The notes beneath the pieces are model-generated. The model had not been told where the DNA came from. It was given only the letters and a program-made list of their open reading frames with translations, and did no database searches. A program made the position numbers and the translations under genes. DNA of 64,000 bases from QYQL01 sp041674265 (GTDB lineage: Bacteria > Verrucomicrobiota > Verrucomicrobiia > Chthoniobacterales > Terrimicrobiaceae), in contig JBAYWC010000002.1 of the NCBI GenBank assembly GCA_041674265.1, forward strand, positions 1 to 64,000, read 5' to 3'. The number at the start of each line of letters is the position of its first letter. Positions within the stretch are counted from its first letter, which is position 1. Positions 35,678-44,115 of the stretch are shown here, piece after piece.

Positions 35678-37150
35678 GTGCCGGTGAGCATTCTTCTGAC
35701 CCGCGCACAGATGATCGATGCCGAACGGACGGCATTTGCAGCGGGGGTCGATCCTTCCGCGCTCATGGAGTCCGCGGGAAGGCAGATGGCGGGTTTCGTC
35801 CGCCAGAACCATCCGTGTCCCGGTCTCTGCAGGGTCTTTGCGGGCAAAGGGCACAATGGGGGCGATGCGCTCGTTGCGGCCCGCCACCTGGCCGCCGCGG
35901 GCTGGGGCGTGGAAACCGTTCTTCCCGAGTCCCCGTTGGCATCCCTCACGGAATCGCAGCTCAGGCGACTGGATGGAACCGGCTCGCAGGGAGAGGGGAG
36001 ACCGCTGGTTGTCCTCGACGGGCTGCTGGGGATCGGGGCGAAGGGAAATCCGCGGGCTCGCACCGCATCGGGGATTCGTGAGATCAACCGCCTGCGGAAG
36101 AATTTCGGGGCCTGGGTGTTGGCGGCCGATCTGCCAAGCGGTCTCGATGCGGATACCGGCATGCCGGGAGAGCCCTGTGTGCAGGCGGATGCCACGATGG
36201 CGATGGGGTTTGCCAAGGCCGGTCTTCTTGCCGATCAGGCGGTGAATTTTGTGGGGCGTCTTGCCATCGCGCCTCTCGAAGGACTCGCTGTGCCGGATTC
36301 CGCGAGGGACGCCCCGCAGGTGATCGTGCCAGAGAGGCTTCGCCCGCACCTGCCGCCGCGTGTCTTCGATACCCACAAGGGAATGGCCGGACGGGTGGCC
36401 ATTGTGGCGGGCTCCGCAGGCTTCTCCGGTGCCGCGCGCCTGTGTTCCGCGGCGGCTGTCGCCGGTGGCGCCGGTCTCATCACGCTCTTTGCCAAGAAGG
36501 ATGTCTATCCGCTCCTTGCCGCGGCGGTCGTTCCCGAGGTGATGGTCCGGCAGGTGGAGTCTTATCGGGAAGTGCTCCGGGACCGATGGGATGCGATCGC
36601 CATCGGGCCCGGACTCTCGACCCGTTGTTCCGGGGAGATTCTTTCGATCGTCCAAGGGGCGCCCCCTCCATGTGTCGTCGATGCCGACGCCCTGAATGCC
36701 GTGTCGGAATCACCCGGGGTCCTGGGCGACTGCGCCGGCCCGAGACTCCTCACCCCACACCCCGGCGAAATGGAAAGGCTCTCGCCTTGCCGGGGGCGGA
36801 CCCGGCTTCAATGGATGCAGGAGTTTGTCCATCGATACCCGGTGACCCTGCTCCTGAAAGGCGCGCGCACGATCATCGGCCGGGCAAACCGGCCCGCCTC
36901 CTACAACACGACGGGAAATCCGGGCATGGGGAGCGGCGGGATGGGCGATGCGCTCACCGGGATCACGGCCTCTCTCCTGGCGCAGGGGCTCGATCCGTAT
37001 GATGCCGCGATGGTTGGAGCGTGGGTCTGCGGCCGATCGGCGGAAATCGCGCTCGCCTCGGGCGGAGAATCCCAGGAATCCCTCCGCGCAAGCCATGTGG
37101 TCCGGCATGCCGGACGGGCATTCCAAGGGTTGCGTGGCGGAGATCTCTGA
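35678..37150 (+). CDS. nnr: Bifunctional NAD(P)H-hydrate repair enzyme
   Basis: Repairs hydrated NAD(P)H. The N-terminal YjeF domain (residues 1-210) is the epimerase, with FAGKGHNGGDALVAARHL and the Asp-containing LVVLDGLLGIG. The C-terminal ADP-dependent dehydratase (residues 225-490, ribokinase-like) shows AIGPGLSTR, LLTPHPGEMERL and the anion hole NPGMGSGGMGDALTG with its catalytic Asp. 490 residues is normal for the fused form. GTG start at 35678. It lies alone between divergent rpsJ and the downstream tRNA. Confidence 0.94.
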   Translation: MPVSILLTRAQMIDAERTAFAAGVDPSALMESAGRQMAGFVRQNHPCPGLCRVFAGKGHNGGDALVAARHLAAAGWGVETVLPESPLASLTESQLRRLDGTGSQGEGRPLVVLDGLLGIGAKGNPRARTASGIREINRLRKNFGAWVLAADLPSGLDADTGMPGEPCVQADATMAMGFAKAGLLADQAVNFVGRLAIAPLEGLAVPDSARDAPQVIVPERLRPHLPPRVFDTHKGMAGRVAIVAGSAGFSGAARLCSAAAVAGGAGLITLFAKKDVYPLLAAAVVPEVMVRQVESYREVLRDRWDAIAIGPGLSTRCSGEILSIVQGAPPPCVVDADALNAVSESPGVLGDCAGPRLLTPHPGEMERLSPCRGRTRLQWMQEFVHRYPVTLLLKGARTIIGRANRPASYNTTGNPGMGSGGMGDALTGITASLLAQGLDPYDAAMVGAWVCGRSAEIALASGGESQESLRASHVVRHAGRAFQGLRGGDL

Positions 37151-37258
37151 CTTCCTCCCGGCAGGCGGACGGAAATATCGCGCTCCCGTTGAGGGCGCGT
37201 CCGATGAAAAAATCAGCCTTGTTTGCCGGTGGGAAAGCGATATTGTCCCATCCCCACG

Positions 37259-37333
37259 CCAGGGTAGCTCAGCGGTAGAGCAGGGGACTCATAAGCCCTT
37301 GGTCGGGAGTTCGATTCTCCCCTCTGGCACCAA
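37259..37333 (+). tRNA. tRNA-Met (CAT)
   Basis: Cloverleaf of 75 nt with encoded CCA. The acceptor stem GCCAGGG pairs with CTCTGGC (one G-T pair). The D arm is GCTC-AGCGGTA-GAGC, the anticodon loop CTCATAA has CAT, and the T arm is GGGAG-TTCGATT-CTCCC. The anticodon stem GGGGA/GCCCT has an A-G mismatch beside the loop and a G-T pair. The C1-A72 mispairing of initiators is absent, so it should be an elongator (or an Ile-CAU species if its C34 is modified). Confidence 0.93.
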
Positions 37334-37342
37334 CAACTATTT

Positions 37343-37606
37343 ATGGCCAATACCAAATCTGCAGCAAAGAGCGCCCGCCAAAGCGTGCGCCGACGCGAAA
37401 TCAACGCCGGTGTGATCACCGGGCTCAAGACCGAACAGAAAAAGTTCCGCGCAGCCATCGCCGGGGGGGCGGACGCCGCGCGCGCGGAGTTCGTCAAGCT
37501 GACGTCCGCCCTCGACAAAGCCGCCAAGCGCGGGATCATCCACAGCAATGTGGCCGATCGCAGGAAGGGCCGCTTGAACAAGGCGCTCGCCAAAGCGAAA
37601 GCCTGA
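37343..37606 (+). CDS. rpsT: 30S ribosomal protein S20
   Basis: Small helical 16S rRNA-binding protein of 87 residues. MANTKSAAKSARQSVRRREIN at the N-terminus and GIIHSNVADRRKGRLNKAL at the C-terminus are typical. It begins 10 bp after the tRNA-Met CCA end, so it is probably transcribed together with that tRNA. The gene ends 3 bp from the stop of the convergent NRPS-like gene, with no terminator hairpin between. Confidence 0.97.
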   Translation: MANTKSAAKSARQSVRRREINAGVITGLKTEQKKFRAAIAGGADAARAEFVKLTSALDKAAKRGIIHSNVADRRKGRLNKALAKAKA

Positions 37607-37609
37607 AGC

Positions 37610-40600
37610 TCAGGAATCCGAGATGATCGATGCCAGGCGTTTGACCGCCGGGTAGGCGAGCATTTCCCCCCAGGCGCATTTGACCGGCTCGATGCGGGCC
37701 GGGGGAAGGATCGCGAGCCATGCGGCGGCAGAGTCCGGCGGGAAGTCCGAGGGGATGATGATCCGGGGACTGAGGTCGCAGGGCACGAAGCGGTATCGCC
37801 GCCATGCCTCCTCATGGGTTTTTGCGGGTTCTCCAATGGAGGGGAATGGTTCCAGTCGGTCTTCCGGGTTCCAGCGTTTGAAGACATTTTTCATCGAAGA
37901 CAGCCATCCGGAGGGTTTTTCGGTTTGGGGAGGCGGTGTGCCGATGAGGACGAGGCCGGGGATGCGGCGCTTGGCGGCCGCGAGCTGGCGGGCCATCTCC
38001 AGGGCGGCAATCCCGCCATAGCCGAACCCGCACAAGCCAAACGACAGGGACGGATCTTCCTCCGCGAGCGCGTCGATCCATGCCGCTGCGGCGCTCTCGA
38101 CAGTCGTGTGGCAGGCTTCCGGATCGCAGGCTCCGCGGGCGGTCAGCCCGAGGATGCGGCGACCGTTTCCCAGCGCGGAAACGAAATCGCGGTAAGTCCC
38201 GGTGACTCCCGAGGCCGTGGGCACGAGCACCAGTGGCGGGGAGGTTCCCTCTTTTTGAAGGACGCTGACCGGAGTCCAGGGGATCGCCGGGCGCGGCTGT
38301 TCGCTGGGAATGGCTTGGGGAGCCTTGTGCGTGGCGGGCGGTTCCGGTCTGGGGAGTGCGGACTCGTCGATCCAGCCGCCGCGGGTCAGCGGCCATTCCG
38401 CAACGGAGAGCGCGCCATCCACGGGGCCGGACGAGAGGGCCCAGGTTTGCCCGCCCGTCAGACAGTCCACGACGCCGGGAAGCGAGCGGAGCCGGAGGGA
38501 TGCCGGTGACAAGTCGGGAAACCGGCTGGCCGGGCCTTCCAGTTGGAAGACCCCCTTTCCATTGCGCCATGCCCGCAATCCGGTCTCGACGCCCTTTCGA
38601 CCACGGGGTTGGGAAATTTTTTTCCAGCCGGGGAACTTCATCCACAGCGAGCCCGAAAATCCCGGCGGAACATCCAATCCGTCCTCGTCGCAAATCGAGG
38701 CTTCCACATCCGGAGTGGGCTTTCCGACCATGAGCAGGGGACCCTCCGCGGCGGCATCGCCCGCAAGTCCCAGCCCGCAGAGTCCGGCGGGGCTGAAAAA
38801 GGAAATCGTCCCCACGCTTTCGCCCGTGCAGCGATTCCAAATATCCAGCGCGGATGTCGAAGCCGTCCCGCATTCAACGGCAATGATCCGGGGAGGAATC
38901 GGAACTTGATCCCCTCCCCGGGACCAGCGCGCGGCCTGGTTGTTCCACTCCGGAGCCGTGAGGCGGAGGTGCGTGACATTGCAGGAGACCGGATCCAGCA
39001 CATCGTCGTCCGCCACCCGGACGGTCCCGCCGGCCAGGATCGGCAACAGCCACTCATCAAAGAAGGCGCCGCCGCCCGGCGCGGAGTGTGCCAGGAAGGA
39101 ATCGGAGGGGCCGAAATCGAGGATCCGCGCGCCCTCGATGGCCGCGGTCACGAGCAATTCGTGGGTGAGGGCGCGGATTGGGGGCGGCGCGCCGTCGGCA
39201 TGCCCCGGAAGGATGGCCGCGGGGGATTCCGGAGTGATTTCCGGGCTCGGGATTTCGCTCGTTTCCAAATGGTCCCATTCCTGATCCAGGACAATCCGTT
39301 TTCGCGTGGAGGCGTCGAGAAGTGGAGCACTGGCGGCATCGCACATGACAACACCCGCATCGTGGGAGGTGAGCATGGACTCGATCCATTCCGGGGGGGC
39401 GGCCGGATCCAGGGCCAGGCAGGAATTTCCGGCCTTCCAGGAGCCGATGAGGGCGATGGCAATCCATGATGACGGGGAGAGAAACAGGGCCACATGCCAT
39501 CCTCCGGCGAGCGAGGCCTGCGCGAGATGGGCGGCGAGGCGGTCGGACAGGGAGTCCAGCTCGGCATACGTGAGCTCGTAGTCCCCATCGCGGACCGCCA
39601 CATTTTTCGGGGATTTTTCCACCGCGATCCGGAATGCCGCGAGTATGTTCTTCGGGCGCTCCAGGCCCTCGGGCCCGCGCGACCACTCCTTCAGGATTCG
39701 CGTTTCCTGGGGAAGGAGCAGCGGGATCTGGCCGACCGGCTTGCTTTCCAGCGAATCCAGCGATCCCATCAACCCGACCAGACGCGCGAGAAGATCGCGG
39801 CCGAGAGATTCGCTGCCAACCGGCCCATGAATTTGCAGGGAGAGTTGCGTTCCGTCGCGCACTTCGAGAAGCAGAAGATCCGGGCGGGATCGTTGGAGCC
39901 TCGCATCAAAATTGATCCATCGGGGCAGGGCCGTTTGGATGAGATCCCGGACTTCGGGGCCGCGCCATGCGAACCCCACCCCAAGGCTGTCGATTGTCAG
40001 GGTGGTTGGGGACGCCGTCAGGGCCGAGGCCGGCGAAATCCACGCATTGTCCGAGATGGCATCGCAGGCTTGTTGGGCATCCCGGAGCCAATCTTTCGCA
40101 TCCCAGCGATGCGCCACGGGCAGCCAGTTCTCAAAAAAGCCGGCTTCGCCGGGACTGCGGCGCGCATCGAAAAGCCCGAGCGTCACATTTCCCGTGGCTC
40201 CCAGACGGCGCAGCAGGAGTGCCCACAGGGAGTGGAAAACCACACCCGGATCCAAAGACTTCGCCTTGCAGGAGCCCAGGAACGCGCGGGATTCATCCCG
40301 TCCGACGGATAGCGCCGCGCTGATGGAATCAGGGGCCTGCGGTCTGGGGCGCAGGAGCAGCGGCGCATCGGCAAGCTTCAGGATCTCCGTCCATGCCGCG
40401 GTGGTGGCCAGCGGGGCCGGCGTTTCCGCGGGCATGGCCGGCGGACGCTCGAGAGCCACCAGCCAGTCGAGGAGCACCCTGGCAATGGAGGGCTCGTCGA
40501 CGAGATACGAGGGCACGGTGAGCAGATAATGCGACGCTCCCTCCGGCAGGAGGATTTCCGCGATCCTGACCAACGCATCGGGATCGAACGGTCCGGCGAG

Positions 40601-40909
40601 GTCGGATTTTTGGAACTCCGCCCATTTGTCCGGAATCTCCCCGAGCGCCAGTGCCTTCCAGTCGAGTTCCCGCCAGGTGGTTTTTGCTGCCGGGGAATCC
40701 TGAAGCGTGACGTCCCCGACGGTGGAACGGGAGAACCGGGACCGGAGGACGGGATGAGTCGCGCAAACCACCTCCCATGCCGCGCGCAACGCTCCGGAAT
40801 CCATCCGCTCGCCGAAACTGATCGAGACTTGGGTGTGGTGGTTCCCTGTGCCGGTTCGCTCGCGGAGGAACGCTGCCGCCTGCATGGGGTTGGCTGCACG
40901 CTCGTTCAT
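37610..40909 (-). CDS. Catalytically degenerate NRPS-like protein (C-A-TE)
   Basis: A 1099-residue protein built like one nonribosomal peptide synthetase module without carrier domain: a condensation-like domain (about 1-400), an adenylation-like domain (about 410-850; LTYAELDSLSDRLAAHL is recognisable) and a thioesterase domain (about 860-1099). Key residues are gone: the HHxxxDG motif is PSYLVDE at 133-139; the phosphate-binding loop of the A domain is replaced near LPGHADGAPPP; the thioesterase GxSxG is GFGYG at 961-965, with Gly for Ser; and its C-terminal His is missing (AWGEML). No stop interrupts 3.3 kb, so the protein is presumably selected for something other than standard peptide synthesis. 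It begins 8 bp after ilvD on the same strand and is probably co-transcribed with it. Confidence 0.85.
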   Translation of the reverse strand: MNERAANPMQAAAFLRERTGTGNHHTQVSISFGERMDSGALRAAWEVVCATHPVLRSRFSRSTVGDVTLQDSPAAKTTWRELDWKALALGEIPDKWAEFQKSDLAGPFDPDALVRIAEILLPEGASHYLLTVPSYLVDEPSIARVLLDWLVALERPPAMPAETPAPLATTAAWTEILKLADAPLLLRPRPQAPDSISAALSVGRDESRAFLGSCKAKSLDPGVVFHSLWALLLRRLGATGNVTLGLFDARRSPGEAGFFENWLPVAHRWDAKDWLRDAQQACDAISDNAWISPASALTASPTTLTIDSLGVGFAWRGPEVRDLIQTALPRWINFDARLQRSRPDLLLLEVRDGTQLSLQIHGPVGSESLGRDLLARLVGLMGSLDSLESKPVGQIPLLLPQETRILKEWSRGPEGLERPKNILAAFRIAVEKSPKNVAVRDGDYELTYAELDSLSDRLAAHLAQASLAGGWHVALFLSPSSWIAIALIGSWKAGNSCLALDPAAPPEWIESMLTSHDAGVVMCDAASAPLLDASTRKRIVLDQEWDHLETSEIPSPEITPESPAAILPGHADGAPPPIRALTHELLVTAAIEGARILDFGPSDSFLAHSAPGGGAFFDEWLLPILAGGTVRVADDDVLDPVSCNVTHLRLTAPEWNNQAARWSRGGDQVPIPPRIIAVECGTASTSALDIWNRCTGESVGTISFFSPAGLCGLGLAGDAAAEGPLLMVGKPTPDVEASICDEDGLDVPPGFSGSLWMKFPGWKKISQPRGRKGVETGLRAWRNGKGVFQLEGPASRFPDLSPASLRLRSLPGVVDCLTGGQTWALSSGPVDGALSVAEWPLTRGGWIDESALPRPEPPATHKAPQAIPSEQPRPAIPWTPVSVLQKEGTSPPLVLVPTASGVTGTYRDFVSALGNGRRILGLTARGACDPEACHTTVESAAAAWIDALAEEDPSLSFGLCGFGYGGIAALEMARQLAAAKRRIPGLVLIGTPPPQTEKPSGWLSSMKNVFKRWNPEDRLEPFPSIGEPAKTHEEAWRRYRFVPCDLSPRIIIPSDFPPDSAAAWLAILPPARIEPVKCAWGEMLAYPAVKRLASIISDS

Positions 40910-40917
40910 GTCATTCC

Positions 40918-42615
40918 CTAGAGTCCCAAGTCGGTAACAGCTCCCAGGGAGGCTGTCGAGACATGGGAAGCATATTTGGCAAGAACGCCGCGGCGATAGC
41001 GGGGCTTCGGTTTTTTCCAAGCCGCCAGCCGCGCCGCGATCTCGCTGGCGGGGAGATCGAGGGAAAGTTTGCGTGCGGGCGCGTCGATGGTGACCGTGTC
41101 TCCTTCGCGGACGATGGCGAGAGGCCCCCCTTCGAAGGCTTCCGGAGTGATGTGGCCGACGACAAATCCATGCGTGCCTCCGGAGAATCGCCCATCGGTG
41201 ATAAGCGCGACATCCTTGCCGAGACCGCGTCCCATCACGGCGCTCGTGGGCGAGAGCATTTCGCGCATGCCCGGGCCGCCGCGGGGTCCCTCGTAGCGGA
41301 CCACAATCACGTCGCCCTTCCGGATTTTTCCGTCGAGGATCGCGGCGAGCGCCTTTTCCTCGGATTCGAACACGCGGGCCTTGCCGCGGAACCTTTCGCC
41401 TTCCTTGCCCGAGATTTTCGCGACCGCGCCTTCGGGGGCGAGGTTGCCGCGAAGGATCACGAGGTGGCTTTCCTTTTTGATCGGGTTCTTGAGCGGGGCG
41501 ATGATCTGCTGGTTTTTGGGATAGGGTTTGAAGGCGGCGAGATTCTGTTTGAGGGTTTTTCCCGTGACGGTGAGGCACCCGCCGTGCAGGAGCCCCGCCC
41601 CCAGAAGATCTTTCATCATGGGAACGATGCCGCCGATCTCCACCAACTGGGACATGAGGAAGCGCCCGCTGGGTTTCAGATCCGCGAGCACCGGAACATT
41701 TTTCCCAACGCGGGTGAAATCATCGATCGTGAGCCTCACTCCCGCGGAATGCGCGATGGCGAGGAGGTGGAGAACGGAATTCGTCGAGCCGCCGAGCGCG
41801 ATCGTCACGGCGATGGCGTTCTCGAACGCCTCCCTCGAAAAGATATCCGACGGCCGGATGCCTTTTTTCAAAAGGTTGATGACCGCGGCGCCGGCATCGC
41901 GGCAATCCCGGGTCTTGTGTCCGGAGATCGCGGCCTGCGCGGAGCTGTTTGGGAGGCTGAATCCCAGGGCTTCGATGGCGGAGGCCATGGTGTTTGCGGT
42001 ATACATGCCGCCGCACGACCCCGGACCGGGGATCGCGCAGGATTCGACATCGTGGAGTTCCTTGCTCGATATCTTGTTCGCCGCCCGCTGGCCGACCGCC
42101 TCGAACACCGAGACGACATCCAGGTTTTTTCCGGCGAGGCAGCCGGGGAGGATCGTTCCTCCATAGACGAACACAGCCGCCCGGTTCATGCGGGCGATGG
42201 CGATCAGGCAACCGGGCATGTTTTTGTCGCAACCGCCGATCGCGACAAAGCCGTCGAACCCCTGGCATCCGACGACGGTTTCAATCGAATCGGCGATCAC
42301 TTCCCTCGACACGAGCGAATACTTCATCCCCTCGGTTCCCATGGAAATCCCGTCCGAGATGGTGATCGTGTTGAAAATCGTGGCCTTGCCGCCCGCCGAG
42401 TCGATCCCCAGAGCCGATTCGCGGGCGAGCTGATCGATATGCATGTTGCAAGGGGTGACCATGCTCCATGTCGAGGCCACGCCGATCTGCGGCTTCGCAA
42501 AGTCGCTTTCCTTGTAACCCGCCGGATAAAGCATCGCCCGGCTCGGCGCCCGGCTCAGGCCATCAAGAACGATGGCGGAATGCGGGCGAAGCTTGGCGGA
42601 GGACTTGGAACTCAT
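40918..42615 (-). CDS. ilvD: Dihydroxy-acid dehydratase
   Basis: Iron-sulfur dehydratase of valine, leucine and isoleucine biosynthesis, giving 2-oxo acids from dihydroxy acids. 565 residues with cluster ligands in TPCNMHI and GGCDKNMPGC and the third Cys in GSCGGMYTANTM. The sequence GGSTNSVLHLLA and the C-terminal GRFSGGTHGFVVGHITPEA are also family hallmarks. ATG at 42615. It leads the minus-strand ilvD/NRPS-like pair. The valine aminotransferase gene of this window (avtA) is broken, so branched-chain transamination must rely on another enzyme. Confidence 0.96.
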   Translation of the reverse strand: MSSKSSAKLRPHSAIVLDGLSRAPSRAMLYPAGYKESDFAKPQIGVASTWSMVTPCNMHIDQLARESALGIDSAGGKATIFNTITISDGISMGTEGMKYSLVSREVIADSIETVVGCQGFDGFVAIGGCDKNMPGCLIAIARMNRAAVFVYGGTILPGCLAGKNLDVVSVFEAVGQRAANKISSKELHDVESCAIPGPGSCGGMYTANTMASAIEALGFSLPNSSAQAAISGHKTRDCRDAGAAVINLLKKGIRPSDIFSREAFENAIAVTIALGGSTNSVLHLLAIAHSAGVRLTIDDFTRVGKNVPVLADLKPSGRFLMSQLVEIGGIVPMMKDLLGAGLLHGGCLTVTGKTLKQNLAAFKPYPKNQQIIAPLKNPIKKESHLVILRGNLAPEGAVAKISGKEGERFRGKARVFESEEKALAAILDGKIRKGDVIVVRYEGPRGGPGMREMLSPTSAVMGRGLGKDVALITDGRFSGGTHGFVVGHITPEAFEGGPLAIVREGDTVTIDAPARKLSLDLPASEIAARLAAWKKPKPRYRRGVLAKYASHVSTASLGAVTDLGL

Positions 42616-42913
42616 AAGCCCGGCACTCTAACAGAGCCCGCCCCGTGTCCATCAAGGGCAAAAGGAAACTGAGCAGGAGATCAAACCGCAAACGGACGGA
42701 TAGGCAAGGGGGCGGCTGTGCGCAAATGGCGTGGTCCTGGGGGGTGGTCGAGCATAATCTGGCAGGCCAACTCCTCAAGCTCCAGGCGCAACGCGAATCA
42801 ACTGAGACCGAAACGAAGGGGCGTGCCGCCCATGCCTCCCGGCGCCTGCATGATTTGTTTGATCATGATTTGTTTGATCATCGGAAGTCGATGCTCTTCA
42901 CTGATGGCGCGCC
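42616..42913. other. 298-bp divergent spacer between ilvD and aroF
   Basis: No supported gene. Promoters for the two divergent genes should be here. The only ordered structure noticed is the 15-bp tandem repeat at 42850-42879. I found no leader peptide rich in aromatic or branched-chain residues that would indicate attenuation. Confidence 0.5.
42850..42879. repeat. 15-bp tandem repeat upstream of aroF
   Basis: ATGATTTGTTTGATC occurs twice head to tail, 34 bp before the start codon of the DAHP synthase gene. The junction GATCATGATT is partly palindromic. It could be a repressor site or only a slippage product. Confidence 0.5.
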
Positions 42914-43930
42914 ATGATTATCGTTCTTCGCCCACATACCCCCAAAGCCGCCATCGATGAGGTCATTGCCGAGGTCGCAAAACTCGGCTACGAGCCGGCT
43001 CCGATTTTCGGGGCCACGCAGACGGTCATCGCGGCCATCGGCGACGAGCGGACCCACCAGAATCTCGAGTCGCTCACCGCCCTGCCGCAGGTCGAGAGTG
43101 TCCTGCGTGTCCAGAAGCGCTACAAGCTCGCGAGCCGCGAATCCCACCCCGCCGATACCGTGGTCGATGTGGACGGCGTGAAAATCGGCGGCGGACATTT
43201 CGCTCTCATGGCGGGGCCGTGCTCGGTCGAGAGCGAGGAGCAACTGCTTTCCACGGCATGGGCCGTCAAGGCGGCCGGAGCGACGATTCTTCGGGGGGGG
43301 GCCTACAAGCCCCGCACCTCGCCCTACGAGTTTCAGGGACTCGGAAAAGAAGGGCTCCGCCTCCTGGAACTCGCCCGCAAGGAAACCGGCTTGAAAATCA
43401 TCACCGAGGTCCTCAGCGAGCGCGATGTCGAGCATGTCGCCGCCTCGGCGGACATTCTCCAGATCGGCGCCCGCAACGCGCAGAATTTTCAGCTCTTGAT
43501 CGAGTGCGCGAAATCCGGCAAGGCCATCCTTCTCAAGCGCGGGATGAGCGAGAAAATCGAAGAATGGCTGTTGGCGGCCGAATATATCCTGGCTCATGGA
43601 AATCCCAATGTCCTGCTCTGCGAGCGCGGCATCCGGACGTTCGAGACCTACACCCGGAACACCCTCGATCTCGCGGCGGTCGCCGTCGCCAAAAAAGAAT
43701 CCCACCTGCCCGTGATCGTGGACCCCAGCCAGGGCTGCGGGCGCTCCGACCTCGTCCTCGCGCTCTGCTGCGGCGCGGTGGCGCTCAAGGCGGACGGCTT
43801 GCTCGTCGAAGTCCACCCGAATCCCGCCGAAGCCATGAGCGACGGCCAGCAGCAGGTCGATTTCTCCTCCTTCCAAGAACTCACCGAAATGATCAAACCG
43901 TTCCTCGCGGCCGCCGGACGGGCCGGTTGA
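42914..43930 (+). CDS. aroF: 3-deoxy-7-phosphoheptulonate synthase, type I-beta
   Basis: First shikimate-pathway enzyme, joining phosphoenolpyruvate and erythrose-4-phosphate. The 338-residue protein has an N-terminal ferredoxin-like regulatory domain (residues 1-75, MIIVLRPHTPKAAIDEVIAE) as in the Thermotoga-type enzyme. The barrel follows: FALMAGPCSVESEEQ, GGAYKPRTSPYEFQGLG, LLKRGMS and the metal/substrate segment VIVDPSQGCGRSDL. The regulatory domain usually gives inhibition by Tyr or Phe. No other aro gene is adjacent. Confidence 0.94.
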   Translation: MIIVLRPHTPKAAIDEVIAEVAKLGYEPAPIFGATQTVIAAIGDERTHQNLESLTALPQVESVLRVQKRYKLASRESHPADTVVDVDGVKIGGGHFALMAGPCSVESEEQLLSTAWAVKAAGATILRGGAYKPRTSPYEFQGLGKEGLRLLELARKETGLKIITEVLSERDVEHVAASADILQIGARNAQNFQLLIECAKSGKAILLKRGMSEKIEEWLLAAEYILAHGNPNVLLCERGIRTFETYTRNTLDLAAVAVAKKESHLPVIVDPSQGCGRSDLVLALCCGAVALKADGLLVEVHPNPAEAMSDGQQQVDFSSFQELTEMIKPFLAAAGRAG

Positions 43931-43944
43931 GGCCGCAAAAGGAA

Positions 43945-44111
43945 TTTTGACAGGATTGCAGGATTTTCAGGAGGAACAGGATTGGATATTAAAAAAGCAG
44001 CGCGGATGACAAATTCCGATGACGACTGGAGATTGCCGCCTGCGCAAAAAAGTTTCTGCCGGGCAAACGTTCTTTCCTGTCAATCCTGAAAATCCTGCAA
44101 TCCTGTCAAAA
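43945..44111. repeat. Perfect 28-bp inverted repeat between aroF and icd
   Basis: The left arm (43945-43972, starting TTTTGACAGGATTGCAGG) and right arm (44084-44111) are exact reverse complements, separated by 111 bp without a gene. The right arm ends 4 bp before the icd ATG. It could fold as a long hairpin or represent two inverted copies of a dispersed repeat. Confidence 0.85.
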
Positions 44112-44115
44112 AGCC

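Noticed and set aside
40910..41578. Upstream extension of the NRPS-like frame
   Set aside because: It overlaps ilvD in another frame and is Arg-rich without similarity; the ATG at 40909 just after ilvD is a natural start.
42645..42917. 90-codon frame between ilvD and aroF
   Set aside because: Low-complexity basic start, repeated LFDH from the tandem repeat, no homologue in mind, and it overlaps the aroF start.
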